Shown here: positions 25,313 through 34,027 of the stretch, in pieces | Layout: each line of letters opens with the position of its first letter | Numbering within the stretch: position 1 is the stretch's first letter | NCBI RefSeq assembly: GCF_000186345.1 | Contig: NC_014962.1 | Coordinates: 3,376,450 to 3,440,449, forward strand | Origin: Isosphaera pallida ATCC 43644 | GTDB lineage: Bacteria > Planctomycetota > Planctomycetia > Isosphaerales > Isosphaeraceae | Direction of reading: 5' to 3' | DNA: 64,000 bases | Notes under the pieces: generated by a model | What the model was told of the DNA's origin: nothing | What the model saw: the letters and a program-made list of their open reading frames with translations, nothing else | The model's database searches: none | Program-made: the position numbers and the translations under genes

Positions 25313-28054
25313 TCATTTGGCGGCGGGCCGGTCCCAACCGTGGGGTTGGCCGACGACTTGAACGAGTCGATCGGGGTGAATGTGGCGACGGATGGCGGCG
25401 TGGATTTGGTCGGGGTCGAGATGGTCGAGGTGATCAAGCCAGCGTTCCAGCGCGTTGGCGGGCAGGCCGTGGCGCTCCATTTCCACCAGACGGTCAGCCC
25501 GCTGGTCGTCCCCCTGGAACTCGAAGACCCAGGCGTGCTTGAGGAACTCGCGGGCCCGCTCGAGTTCGTCGGGCCGGGGCGGTTGAGCGACGAAGGAGGC
25601 GATCAGGTCGCGGGTGGTAGCAACCGCTTCAGCGAGACGAAGGGGATCGGTGGCGAAGCCGACTCGGAACAGCCCGGGTTCCAGATCGGCCGAGTCGGCG
25701 ATTCCCCCCCCCACCGAATAAACCAGACCACGCTCGTCGCGTAGGGTGGCGTTGAGACGATCGGCGAAGCCGCCGCCGCCAGAGAGAACTTGATCAGCGA
25801 CCACCAGCGCGGCGAAGTCGGGGTCGCAACGACGAATCCCCAAATGACCCAACGCAACGTGCGCTTGTTCCGAACAGACGTGTATGATTTTGGTTTTGGC
25901 CAGGAGACGAGGCGGGGCTGGGATTGCCAGTTGTTTCAGAGGAGGGGCAATCCAGTGGTTGGAGAGGGTTTCGACCTGTTGGATGAGTTGGGCGGGGTCG
26001 AAGTCGCCGGAGGCGGCGAGGATCGCGTTGTCGGGCCGCGCGGTGTCGCGCCATTGCTGGTGAAGGGTGCCGCGGTCGAGATTCTTGATGGAGCGGGGCA
26101 GGCCGCGGGGGTCGCGGGCGTGGGGATGACGACCGTAGACCAAAGCCCGGAAGGCGGTCTCGACCTGGAAGGCGGGGTCCTCGGCGTCGGTTTCGAGATC
26201 GGCCAGCAGACGCTCCTTGATCCAAGCCAGACGAGCTGGTTCCAGCTTGCGGAGATCGGCGGCGATCAGCGAGCCAATCACCTCCAGACCCAGATCAAGG
26301 TCTTCGGATCGCAAACGCAGAGACGCGCCGGTGGTCCCCAAGGCGAGGACGCCGCCGCGCTCTTCGATCACCTCGACGGCTCGCTCCCGGCCGTATTCCC
26401 GGCCCAGTTTGAGGGTTTCCTCCAGGGCGCGCCCCGCTAGGAACGCCGCGCCGGGCAGACGTTCGCGGGTGGGGCCGGTCTCGACATGGAATTCCAACGC
26501 CACCGTTCCAGACCCTTCAGGTCGGGGGTCCAGGCAGACCCGCAGGCCGTTGGAAAGGACCACCCGTTTGGGGGCGAATCGGATCCGGTTTCTCAGGGCT
26601 ACCCGATTATTCGAGCCGATAGGGGATTCGGGTTGCTCCGCGTGGTCGGTTTCCTGGTTGTCGGGGGGAGTTGGGGCGAGCGAGGGGGGGGGGGACACCG
26701 CGTCGTCGGAAAAGACGGGGTCGAGGGGACGAATGAGACGCCGCGCCGTGCCGGGGACGACCCAGCCGACCGTCAGACGATCATTGGTCAGGTGGGCGCG
26801 GAGGGCCGCGCGGATCTGGTCAGGACCGACCCGACAGGCGGCGCGGTGGTCCTCGATCCAGTCGGTCCAGTGTCCTAGGACCGCGGCATAGCCAATCCCC
26901 ACGGCCAGACCGGCCAGGTCTTGACGTGACCAACGCCAGGCGGCGTCGAGCCGTCGTCGGGCGCGGTCGAGTTCCTCGGGGGTGGGTCCCCGGTCGGCCA
27001 GTTTGGCGAGCTCTTGATGAATGGCCGCGTCGATGCGATGACGGTCGGCGTCGTTGGGGGCTTCCAGGCCGATGAGGAACTGGCCGTCCAACCGGGCCAG
27101 GTCGTGACTGACATCCAGCGAGGCGACCAAACGGTCGCGTTCGACCAGACGCCGCCAAAGACGCGCGCCGCGTCCTCCGCCCAGAAGGTCGGCGGCCACC
27201 GTCAGCGCCGGGCCGTCAGGGTGTCCCCAGGGGACGGTTCGCCAGCCGTAAAGCCCGCGCAGGATGGGTTCGCGGTCCTCCAGCACGAACTCACAGCGTC
27301 CCGAACGTTCCCAGGTAGGAACCTTGGCATGGTCGTCAGCGACTTCGGGCTCAACCTTAGGTCGGGCGGGCCAGGGATGGGTGTCCCAGTGGGCTTCGAT
27401 TCGATCGAGCGCTGCGGCGGGTTCCAGGTCGCCGACCACCACTAGAGTGGCGGTCTCGGGACGGTGAAACCGGCGATGGAACGCCTTGAGGCTCTCGGCG
27501 TCCAGCCGTTTCAGGCTCTCGGGCCAACCGAGGATTGGGTTGCGGTATGGGTGCCGTAGGTAGCTGAGAGACTGGTGGTGGCGATCGAGACGACCTAGGG
27601 GCGAGTCGAGGTCGGCGGCGAGTTCCTCAAGGATGACCTTGCGCTCCAACTCGACTTCGGCGGGGTCGAACCGGGCGTGGGCCATGCGGTCGATTTCGAC
27701 CTCCAACGCGAGTTCCCAACAGTCGGCGGGCAGCTCGAACCAAAAGTGAGTCAAGTCGAAGTCGGTTTCGGCATTAGTTTGACCGCCGACCATCGCCACA
27801 GCGCGGTCGATCCAGCCCTTGGGGCGGCGCGGGGTGCCCTTGAACACCATGTGTTCGACGAAGTGGGCAGTCCCCTCTAGACCGGGGGGGTCGCAGGTGG
27901 AGCCGGCGGGGATGAACAGGTCGGCGACGACCACGGGGGCCAGCGGCTCGGCCAGGACCAGCGCGTGCAGACCACAGCGAAGGGTCCGTGTGACGACCTT
28001 CTCCTCGACGGGACCGGAGAGATGTCCAGGGGCGCTCCGTCGGCGGTTCATCAT
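25313..28054 (-). CDS. M16 (insulinase-like) zinc peptidase, two fused halves
   Basis: A 913-residue tandem M16 peptidase. The first half carries the inverted zinc motif HFVEH, followed about 75 residues later by the third-ligand helix (ERKVILEELAADLDSP). The second half, from about residue 460, is the usual inactive partner: its motif position reads AGRALEE and has no zinc ligands. Both halves show the R/Y loop (for example GLVYSVGGG), which shapes the substrate pocket. The start is ATG 28054 (a second ATG follows), with AGGA just upstream; the 35-codon upstream extension looks untranslated. No signal peptide is seen, so a cytosolic role in peptide turnover is likely. Confidence 0.9.
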   Translation of the reverse strand: MMNRRRSAPGHLSGPVEEKVVTRTLRCGLHALVLAEPLAPVVVADLFIPAGSTCDPPGLEGTAHFVEHMVFKGTPRRPKGWIDRAVAMVGGQTNAETDFDLTHFWFELPADCWELALEVEIDRMAHARFDPAEVELERKVILEELAADLDSPLGRLDRHHQSLSYLRHPYRNPILGWPESLKRLDAESLKAFHRRFHRPETATLVVVGDLEPAAALDRIEAHWDTHPWPARPKVEPEVADDHAKVPTWERSGRCEFVLEDREPILRGLYGWRTVPWGHPDGPALTVAADLLGGGRGARLWRRLVERDRLVASLDVSHDLARLDGQFLIGLEAPNDADRHRIDAAIHQELAKLADRGPTPEELDRARRRLDAAWRWSRQDLAGLAVGIGYAAVLGHWTDWIEDHRAACRVGPDQIRAALRAHLTNDRLTVGWVVPGTARRLIRPLDPVFSDDAVSPPPSLAPTPPDNQETDHAEQPESPIGSNNRVALRNRIRFAPKRVVLSNGLRVCLDPRPEGSGTVALEFHVETGPTRERLPGAAFLAGRALEETLKLGREYGRERAVEVIEERGGVLALGTTGASLRLRSEDLDLGLEVIGSLIAADLRKLEPARLAWIKERLLADLETDAEDPAFQVETAFRALVYGRHPHARDPRGLPRSIKNLDRGTLHQQWRDTARPDNAILAASGDFDPAQLIQQVETLSNHWIAPPLKQLAIPAPPRLLAKTKIIHVCSEQAHVALGHLGIRRCDPDFAALVVADQVLSGGGGFADRLNATLRDERGLVYSVGGGIADSADLEPGLFRVGFATDPLRLAEAVATTRDLIASFVAQPPRPDELERAREFLKHAWVFEFQGDDQRADRLVEMERHGLPANALERWLDHLDHLDPDQIHAAIRRHIHPDRLVQVVGQPHGWDRPAAK

Positions 28055-28733
28055 CGTTTTCCTTTCCCCCGGAACGCGGCGACAACCGACCGGAGACCGG
28101 CTCGACGTGCTTTGTCGGGTCGGGCCTCCGTCAAGGGGATTGTGGAGCCTTCTTTCCACCGAATCAAGGTTGTGTGTGGGAAGGTTATGGGTTGGGCGGC
28201 CTCGTAGCTTGTGGTTGGGAGCGCCGCCGTCTCAAGCCAACGCCTGTAGGATGGCCCGTCGCGTTCTCTGATTCTTGACACGCTCCTTGACCCCCCTGGT
28301 GCGCCGGGGGGCCACTTGGCAACGCGGCCCACGTGGGATTGACTTCCTCTTGATAAACAACCTCCATTTTTCGTTTCGTTTGAGTTTCGCCTAATCTCTC
28401 TCGACTCCCTTCCCTTTCCCTCCCTTGGAAACTGTTGATGGATGATGATGACCACCATGACAACGACTCGATACGCCACCACCCACCATCCACCACCCGT
28501 TTGGACACGCTGGGCGTCCAGCTTGCCGTCGTGATCGTGTTGGGTGTCTGGGGGTGGAATCCTAAGTCTCGACCGGAGACGCCTTGGCGGACCAGACCTC
28601 GGCGACAGGCTGGCTCAATAGAATTGTGGTGATCCCGACAGACAGATAACGTGACTTGGAACGGGCCGGTCGGGACCGCGGACGCGCGCTGGATTCCCTC
28701 GACCTTGGCGGCCACGGTAGACCGTTTCACGCG
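28055..28733. other. Gene-poor divergent spacer
   Basis: About 680 bases without a gene I can support. A minus-strand frame of 407 codons (28185-29408) runs across this spacer, a small plus-strand gene and a glycosyltransferase start; it has no domain-like pattern and is rejected. A run with ATGATGATGACCACC near 28437 is simple sequence. Confidence 0.35.
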
Positions 28734-29060
28734 ATGATCTGGCAACCTCGGGTAGGTCAACGAGTGCGGTTGCGTTACGGGCTGACGCGCGCTTTGGCGC
28801 GGGCCCGTCGTCACGCAGCGCGGGGGCGTCGCCGCGACGCCGCGCTGGAGGAGCGGGTCCGTCGCCTGTTTCCTCATCAAGACCGGATTGGGACGGTCGT
28901 GGCCTTCGGTAACCGTGGCCGAGGACCACGCAACGTGTTGGTGCGTCTGGAAATGGTGATTGCGCCCGACGCAACAGGAGTGGACGTGGCGGGGAAAGGT
29001 CAAGACGAGGGCGAGTTGGTGATCGTGTCCCGTGGTCATTTGGTGGTGTGCGAATCGTGA
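28734..29060 (+). CDS. Small conserved-looking beta-rich protein, function unknown
   Basis: A 108-residue basic protein. The pattern RVGQRVRLRYG near the start, then a basic helical insert, then RIGTVVAFGNRGRGPRNVLVRLE and VIVSRGHLVV resembles an SH3-like/KOW small barrel, a fold often used for RNA or protein contacts. The frame could extend upstream to 28656, but the ATG at 28734 begins the ordered part. No strong Shine-Dalgarno is seen. Composition (alternating hydrophobic residues, few stops avoided by chance) favours a real gene, but this is the least certain of the stand-alone genes. Confidence 0.5.
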   Translation: MIWQPRVGQRVRLRYGLTRALARARRHAARGRRRDAALEERVRRLFPHQDRIGTVVAFGNRGRGPRNVLVRLEMVIAPDATGVDVAGKGQDEGELVIVSRGHLVVCES

Positions 29061-29394
29061 TGGGCGGCCCCGGCAGGCTATTCCGCCGACGATCACCAAG
29101 TCATGGCTTGGAACACGGGGGAACCTCGGAAAAATCGAGCTTTGCGATGCGATCGTCCGATGATAAACACGTTCTCTCACTGGCTTGACCCGATTTGGCC
29201 GCGCAGGATGCGTGTTGGGGGCGATTTGGCTGGGTTGGATCAGATCAACGTTTCGATCCAAGGTTAGTCGGGACGCGAGGAGGAGGAAGGGGTAGCGTCG
29301 CGCGGGGCAGAGTTGACCGCGAGGCGCTGGTCTTGGACGGTCCTCGTGGTCTTGTTCCACCCGGCCCGGACGAGCGACGGACAGGAGGTCCGGT
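29061..29394. other. Spacer upstream of the glycosyltransferase
   Basis: About 330 bases without a gene. A TTGACC hexamer occurs near 29185 with no acceptable -10 box. AGGAGG at 29383-29388 is the ribosome-binding site that decides the TTG start of the next gene. Confidence 0.4.
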
Positions 29395-30792
29395 TTGAAC
29401 GTCTGCATGGTGACGACCTTTTTCGGGTCGCGGAGCTTCGGAGGCGACGCGGCCTATGTGGATCGACTGTCCCGAGCTTTGTTGCGCGCTGGTCATCGGG
29501 TGGAGGTGATCCACTGCGGCGACGCTTTCGAGGCGGTGCGGGGTGCCCATCCCCCTCGTCCCTACGAGGCTCCCGAAGGGCTCAGAATCCACACTCTGGC
29601 CAGCCGTTTCGGGTTCCTTTCTCCGTTGGCGACTCAGCAGACGGGGCGTCCCTGGTTCAAGACGAGCCGCCTGAAGGCGTTGCTGGACCGTCCCGACTGG
29701 GATGTGATCCACTTTCACAACATTTCGTTGGTGGGCGGGCCGGGGGTGCTAGAGTTGGGTCGTCCCGAGGCGGTCAAGCTCATGACTGCTCATGAGCATT
29801 GGTTGATTTGTCCGATGCATTTGCTCTGGAAGGAGAATCGCAAGCCGTGCGACTCCCCCCAGTGTGGGCGTTGCATGATTCGGGGGCGGCGTCCTCCCCA
29901 GCTTTGGCGATTCGGTTCGAGTATGGCCCGCGGGTTGAGCCACCTGGACGCCCTACTGTTTCCCTCCCAGTATGCGTTGGACGAACACGCCCGCCGCGGT
30001 GTGACGGGCAACCTCGTGAAACTCCCCTACTTTTTACCTGAGGACTGGGCCGGCACGCGGGGCGCGATCACGCCGCCGGGTCGCTCTGGAGCCGCTGATT
30101 CACCCGCCAAGGCTCGGCCGATTCTGGCCGCTGCTGGCAGACTGGTTAAAATGAAGGGCTTCCAGACCCTCATTCCCCTGATGGACCATCTGCCCGAGGC
30201 CGATTTGGTGATCGCCGGAACCGGACCCTATGAAACGACCTTGCGACGGTTGGCTCAGCCGTTGCCCAACGTGATTTTCGCGGGGTTATTGAGTGGATCC
30301 GGCCTGGCCGATCTTTTCGCTCGGGCACGGGCGGTGGTGGTGCCTTCGCTCTTTCCCGAGACCTTCGGCTACGTGGTGGCGGAGGCGTTTTCAATGGCCA
30401 CCCCGGTGGTGGCCCATCGGGGCGGCGGCGCGATTGTGGAAACCGCCGTCGAAACCGGCGGGGGACTTGGGTACGACACTCCCGACCAGTTGCTGACCGC
30501 GTTGCGGCGGATGATCCACGACGACCGACTGCGTGAGCGTCTGGCCCGCAACGCTCTGGAGACCTGCCGCACCGTCTGGTCCGAATCGGCTCATCTGGAG
30601 CGTTATTATCAGTTGATCGAGTCGCTTCGCCGCCGCAAACGCGAGGGACGCGCAAGCGGCCCGGCAGTGCGGTTCGATGCCGCCGCGGTGGCCTTCGCCC
30701 CCCCCCACGTGGCGACCACGCCAGCAGGTCAGCCGCTGGTGACGCTCGGCCCCCCTCCCCATTCTCGCTCGTCCGTGGTCAGGGAGTCGTGA
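29395..30792 (+). CDS. GT4-family glycosyltransferase (group 1)
   Basis: A 465-residue GT-B glycosyltransferase that transfers an activated sugar in the cytosol, probably for surface polysaccharide or glycolipid. The N-terminal domain begins MVTTFFGSRSFGGDAAYVDRL, with the Gly-rich donor-side loop. The C-terminal domain has ILAAAGRLVKMKGF, the VIAGTGP strand and the EX7E element PSLFPETFGYVVAEAF. A cluster of cysteines (CPMHLLWKENRKPCD, then QCGRC) marks a subgroup insert that may bind metal. The start is TTG, chosen because AGGAGG lies 6 bases before it; the next ATG is four codons in. It is followed after 2 bases by an acyltransferase gene. Confidence 0.92.
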   Translation: MNVCMVTTFFGSRSFGGDAAYVDRLSRALLRAGHRVEVIHCGDAFEAVRGAHPPRPYEAPEGLRIHTLASRFGFLSPLATQQTGRPWFKTSRLKALLDRPDWDVIHFHNISLVGGPGVLELGRPEAVKLMTAHEHWLICPMHLLWKENRKPCDSPQCGRCMIRGRRPPQLWRFGSSMARGLSHLDALLFPSQYALDEHARRGVTGNLVKLPYFLPEDWAGTRGAITPPGRSGAADSPAKARPILAAAGRLVKMKGFQTLIPLMDHLPEADLVIAGTGPYETTLRRLAQPLPNVIFAGLLSGSGLADLFARARAVVVPSLFPETFGYVVAEAFSMATPVVAHRGGGAIVETAVETGGGLGYDTPDQLLTALRRMIHDDRLRERLARNALETCRTVWSESAHLERYYQLIESLRRRKREGRASGPAVRFDAAAVAFAPPHVATTPAGQPLVTLGPPPHSRSSVVRES

Positions 30793-30794
30793 CC

Positions 30795-32228
30795 ATGAGC
30801 AACGCGACCTCCAGACCTGACGTTCCAACGTCCACGCCGCCGCCATTGACCCATGCCCGCGCGTCCGTCGAGACTGTGGTTCGAACCCCAGGGTTGGACG
30901 CGCTTCGTTGCGGAGCGATGTTCCTGGTCTTGATGCTGCACGCGGCGATTCCCTACGGCAACCACCGCATCCCCCACCTGCTTTGGGGCGTCTGGAACGA
31001 ACGGGGACACTGGGCGCTCGACCTGTTCTTTTGGGGAGGGGTCGCCCTAACGATGCCAGTGTTCTTCTTCCTCAGCGGCCTCTTCACCGCCCGCGCCGTG
31101 GCCACTAAAGGAATCGGACCGGTGGTCCGCGAGCGGATTCAGCGGATTCTCGTGCCCACTGTGGTCGCCACGTTCACTATCCTGCCCTTGACCCTGCTCG
31201 TTTGGAACCTAGGTTGGTTCGTTTCAGGACGCTGCTCCGCCCGCCAGGCGCTCTATTTCGTCTATCTCGATCCCGAGATCAACGCCAACCGTTGGGGACC
31301 AGCCCACTTGTGGTTCCTCTACTACCTCATCCAGCTCACCGCCTTGTTTTTGGCCGCCGCGCGTTGGATTCCCACCGCATTCAATCGACTGCTCGACCGC
31401 CTGGCCGCTCTGGTGGATCGGGGAACGACCCGGTGGTTGGTCCTCACGATCCCAACCACCCTGCTCCTGTGGTTGGGATATCAGCGCGCGGGCATTGATC
31501 CGATCATGGGAATGCACAACATTCTCACCCTGGACCTGATCCGGTTCGCCCACCACGGTTGGTTCTTCCTCATCGGTCTGGCAATGGCGCGACGCTGGTC
31601 CTCATTGGACCCGGCCCCGGTTTGGTTGACCCAGTCGCTCCGGTTCCACCTAGTCCTTGCCTTCGTTGCCTTCGCAGCGCGAGCCTGGCTGCTGGACCGC
31701 GACCTCGACCCCGAATCGAGCCTCTCGCTGACCGAACAGATTCTCATGTGTATAGCTGCCGCTTTGACTGGTTGGTTCGGTCTGTTCGCCGCGTTGGGGT
31801 TGGCGTTGCGTCTGATTCGAACGACCTCGCCCATCCTGCGCTGGTTGACTGATTCCTCCTACTGGGTGTATTTGGTTCACTTTCCGATCGTCGGATTGGC
31901 CCAGGTCAATTTGCATCCGCTGGATTGGTCTCCTTTCTTGAAATTCCTCATCGTGGCCGCGAGTTCCTGGATCATTTGTTTGGCCAGTTACCAGTTGTTT
32001 GTTCGGTACACCTTGCTGGGCTCATGGTTGCACGGGGTTCGGTTGCGCGAGCCCCACGCGGGAGTTCGCCGATGGCCGTCTGTCAGCGCGCCGTCGTTGT
32101 TTGGGTCGGTCGATCGCCCTGCGAACCCGGCATCCGAGCCGATCTCCTCGGGTGTCGCTCCGAACCTGCCGCCTCCCCACGCCATGCGCGGGGAGGCCGT
32201 TGCGGCTGGTCCAGCCCGGTCTCGTTAG
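30795..32228 (+). CDS. Membrane acyltransferase 3 family protein
   Basis: A 477-residue integral membrane protein with about ten hydrophobic segments. The family start is visible: GLDALRCGAMFLVLMLHAAI (residues about 35-55), which carries the catalytic-type arginine and histidine, followed by FFFLSGLFTAR and the RIQRILVPT segment of the acyltransferase 3/OpgC family. These enzymes acylate surface sugars or glucans. The ATG at 30795 is chosen because AGGGAG lies 8 bases upstream; a GTG at 30789 is too close. The gene starts 2 bases after the glycosyltransferase stop, so the two likely build and modify one glycan. The C-terminal 60 residues are low-complexity. Confidence 0.9.
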   Translation: MSNATSRPDVPTSTPPPLTHARASVETVVRTPGLDALRCGAMFLVLMLHAAIPYGNHRIPHLLWGVWNERGHWALDLFFWGGVALTMPVFFFLSGLFTARAVATKGIGPVVRERIQRILVPTVVATFTILPLTLLVWNLGWFVSGRCSARQALYFVYLDPEINANRWGPAHLWFLYYLIQLTALFLAAARWIPTAFNRLLDRLAALVDRGTTRWLVLTIPTTLLLWLGYQRAGIDPIMGMHNILTLDLIRFAHHGWFFLIGLAMARRWSSLDPAPVWLTQSLRFHLVLAFVAFAARAWLLDRDLDPESSLSLTEQILMCIAAALTGWFGLFAALGLALRLIRTTSPILRWLTDSSYWVYLVHFPIVGLAQVNLHPLDWSPFLKFLIVAASSWIICLASYQLFVRYTLLGSWLHGVRLREPHAGVRRWPSVSAPSLFGSVDRPANPASEPISSGVAPNLPPPHAMRGEAVAAGPARSR

Positions 32229-32720
32229 TCGATCGGTTGACCGCCTTGACGCCACGAAGGGCAAGACGAGGCACACCGGTTTTGTTAAAGAACCTTCTTG
32301 AAGTTGTTCGGAAGATCGTTCAAGCTCGTCTGGACAACCGGCCGATGGGACAGCCACCGATGGTCCCTTCGCGCTGGTTTTCCTTCCCCTTGCTCGACAC
32401 TTTGCGGTTTTTGAGGCGACGCGGGCTTGGCTTGACCAAGCAACTGGTTGCCGTCTCAAGACAGCTCTTATCAACCCACGTCACATCTTCACCTCTCAAG
32501 CGCTTTCCTCCGCTCGGGGAGGCGAGGTGGTTTCCGCCGACGCCTTTTGACCCGAGTAGACGGCGTTTCATGCGTCCCGGCCAGGTGGGGTTGCGGTTCC
32601 AGGTCGAGTCGCGTCTTAGGATCAAGCCGCCTTGCGCGGTTTGGTTCGATGGCGTTTGGGGTGTTGGGGGGAGGCGATGACGACACCATCTCGCCCCGCC
32701 TGGGACCTGACACTTTGGCT
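32229..32720. other. Convergent intergenic region, nothing recognised
   Basis: About 490 bases between convergent genes. Frames here are shadows with low-complexity Arg/Pro/Ser content. No hairpin stronger than about five base pairs was found. Confidence 0.4.
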
Positions 32721-33911
32721 TCACCACCATTGGCGGGGATCGACTACCCGATGCTCGCGGGCGGCGACTAGAACGGCCTCGCAGAGCGCCAGGGTTTTCA
32801 GGTTATCGGCTCCATCAATATCGGGAGGTTGATGGGTCTCCAATGCGCGGGCCAGGCCGAACAGGGGACCGCGGAAGGCGTCGGGAAACCAGCACGAGGA
32901 CCAAACCGGAGCACGCCAGCCTTGACGATCCTCGGGGGGATGGGGATCGTCCAGACTGGTGAACCGCAGGGTGCTGGGTCGGCGCTGCGGCCAATCGGGC
33001 CAGCCGATCGTCCCCAGAGCGACGCCTCGGGTTCCCTCCACCCGCCAGCGGATCTCGATCGCCTGGCCAATTCTCCGGCGCGGTCCTTCTCCATGAGGAT
33101 CAGGGGACGGTCCGCTCCAAACGTCGTCCCACGTCGAGGCGCGGGGACCGGCGTCGTATTCCAAAATCGCCAGGTTGATGCCGTCATGGTGGTCGAAGGA
33201 AGTGCGGGGGTCGGGTCGGGTCGAGGCCAGCACGCGGTCGGGGTCGCCAAGCCAGTAACGAAACGTATCGAGATGATGGATGCTCATAATATAGGTGGCG
33301 AGCGACCGTCCTCCTTGGGCCCAGGGCATCCAGTGGGGGATGGCTCTCATGTCGATGGTGGCCAACACCGGTTCGCCTAGCACACTGCGATCCAACAGGG
33401 TCTTGAGGCCACGGATTGATTGATCGAACCGCATGTTCTGGTTGACTTGAAGCCTCACCCCTGCCTGCTGGCATGCCTGGACGATTGCCTTACCCTCGTC
33501 GGGACTCATGGCCAGGGGCTTCTGGGCGAGGATCCCGCGAGGCTTGCGGCGATGGCCCACTGCTCGTTCGATCAGGCCGCGTTGCGCCTGGGGAGGGACC
33601 GCCACGTCGAGAATCTCGACATCGGCCTGGTCGAGCATTTGCTCAAGGCTGTCGTAAACCCGTTCGACGCCGTGAAGGGCGGCGACCTCCTCGGCGGAGC
33701 GACGGTGCCGCGAGACGATCCCGACGGCGTGGAGACCAGCGGCCGCGTAGGCGGGCAGGTGGCAGTCCCGCATGATGAAGCCGGCCCCCACCGCGCCGAT
33801 GCGCCAATCGCGTCGGACGGGGGGAGACGGTTCGAGGTTCAGCCAGTCACTCCATCGGGGGTCGTCGTCGGCGTCGGGCCAGTCGGGATGGGGCAAAGAC
33901 AAGGAGGTCAT
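32721..33911 (-). CDS. Gfo/Idh/MocA family NAD(P)-dependent oxidoreductase
   Basis: A 396-residue oxidoreductase that acts on sugars or sugar-like polyols. The nucleotide fold begins IGAVGAGFIMRDCHLPAY (residue about 37), preceded by a 35-residue extension. The catalytic EKP motif appears as AQKPLAM, with Gln in place of Glu and the lysine kept. The C-terminal domain has SIHHLDTFRYWLGDP, matching the conserved substrate-side histidine and aspartate. It is the last of three leftward genes (ceramidase-like, helical repeat protein, this one). Substrate unknown. The family is strongly expanded in planctomycetes. Confidence 0.9.
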   Translation of the reverse strand: MTSLSLPHPDWPDADDDPRWSDWLNLEPSPPVRRDWRIGAVGAGFIMRDCHLPAYAAAGLHAVGIVSRHRRSAEEVAALHGVERVYDSLEQMLDQADVEILDVAVPPQAQRGLIERAVGHRRKPRGILAQKPLAMSPDEGKAIVQACQQAGVRLQVNQNMRFDQSIRGLKTLLDRSVLGEPVLATIDMRAIPHWMPWAQGGRSLATYIMSIHHLDTFRYWLGDPDRVLASTRPDPRTSFDHHDGINLAILEYDAGPRASTWDDVWSGPSPDPHGEGPRRRIGQAIEIRWRVEGTRGVALGTIGWPDWPQRRPSTLRFTSLDDPHPPEDRQGWRAPVWSSCWFPDAFRGPLFGLARALETHQPPDIDGADNLKTLALCEAVLVAAREHRVVDPRQWW

Positions 33912-34027
33912 AACGGGGGTCCAGGAGAGGTGGGCTTGGTCTGGTGCGGCGTCCCGTCCGATCTGGTCAGGACTTGGGGTGAGGAGGACGGGGGTCGCGT
34001 CGGCGTGTCGGCTTGCTTGTCGGTGTG

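Noticed and set aside
25313-28054. Loss of the zinc motif in the second half of the M16 peptidase
   Set aside because: An inactive second half is normal for fused M16 peptidases and is not a sign of decay.
28185-29408. Minus-strand frame of 407 codons
   Set aside because: It is antisense to the small protein at 28734-29060 and to the glycosyltransferase start, and its residues are random-looking Pro/Arg/His-rich with no motif. High GC makes long antisense frames common here.
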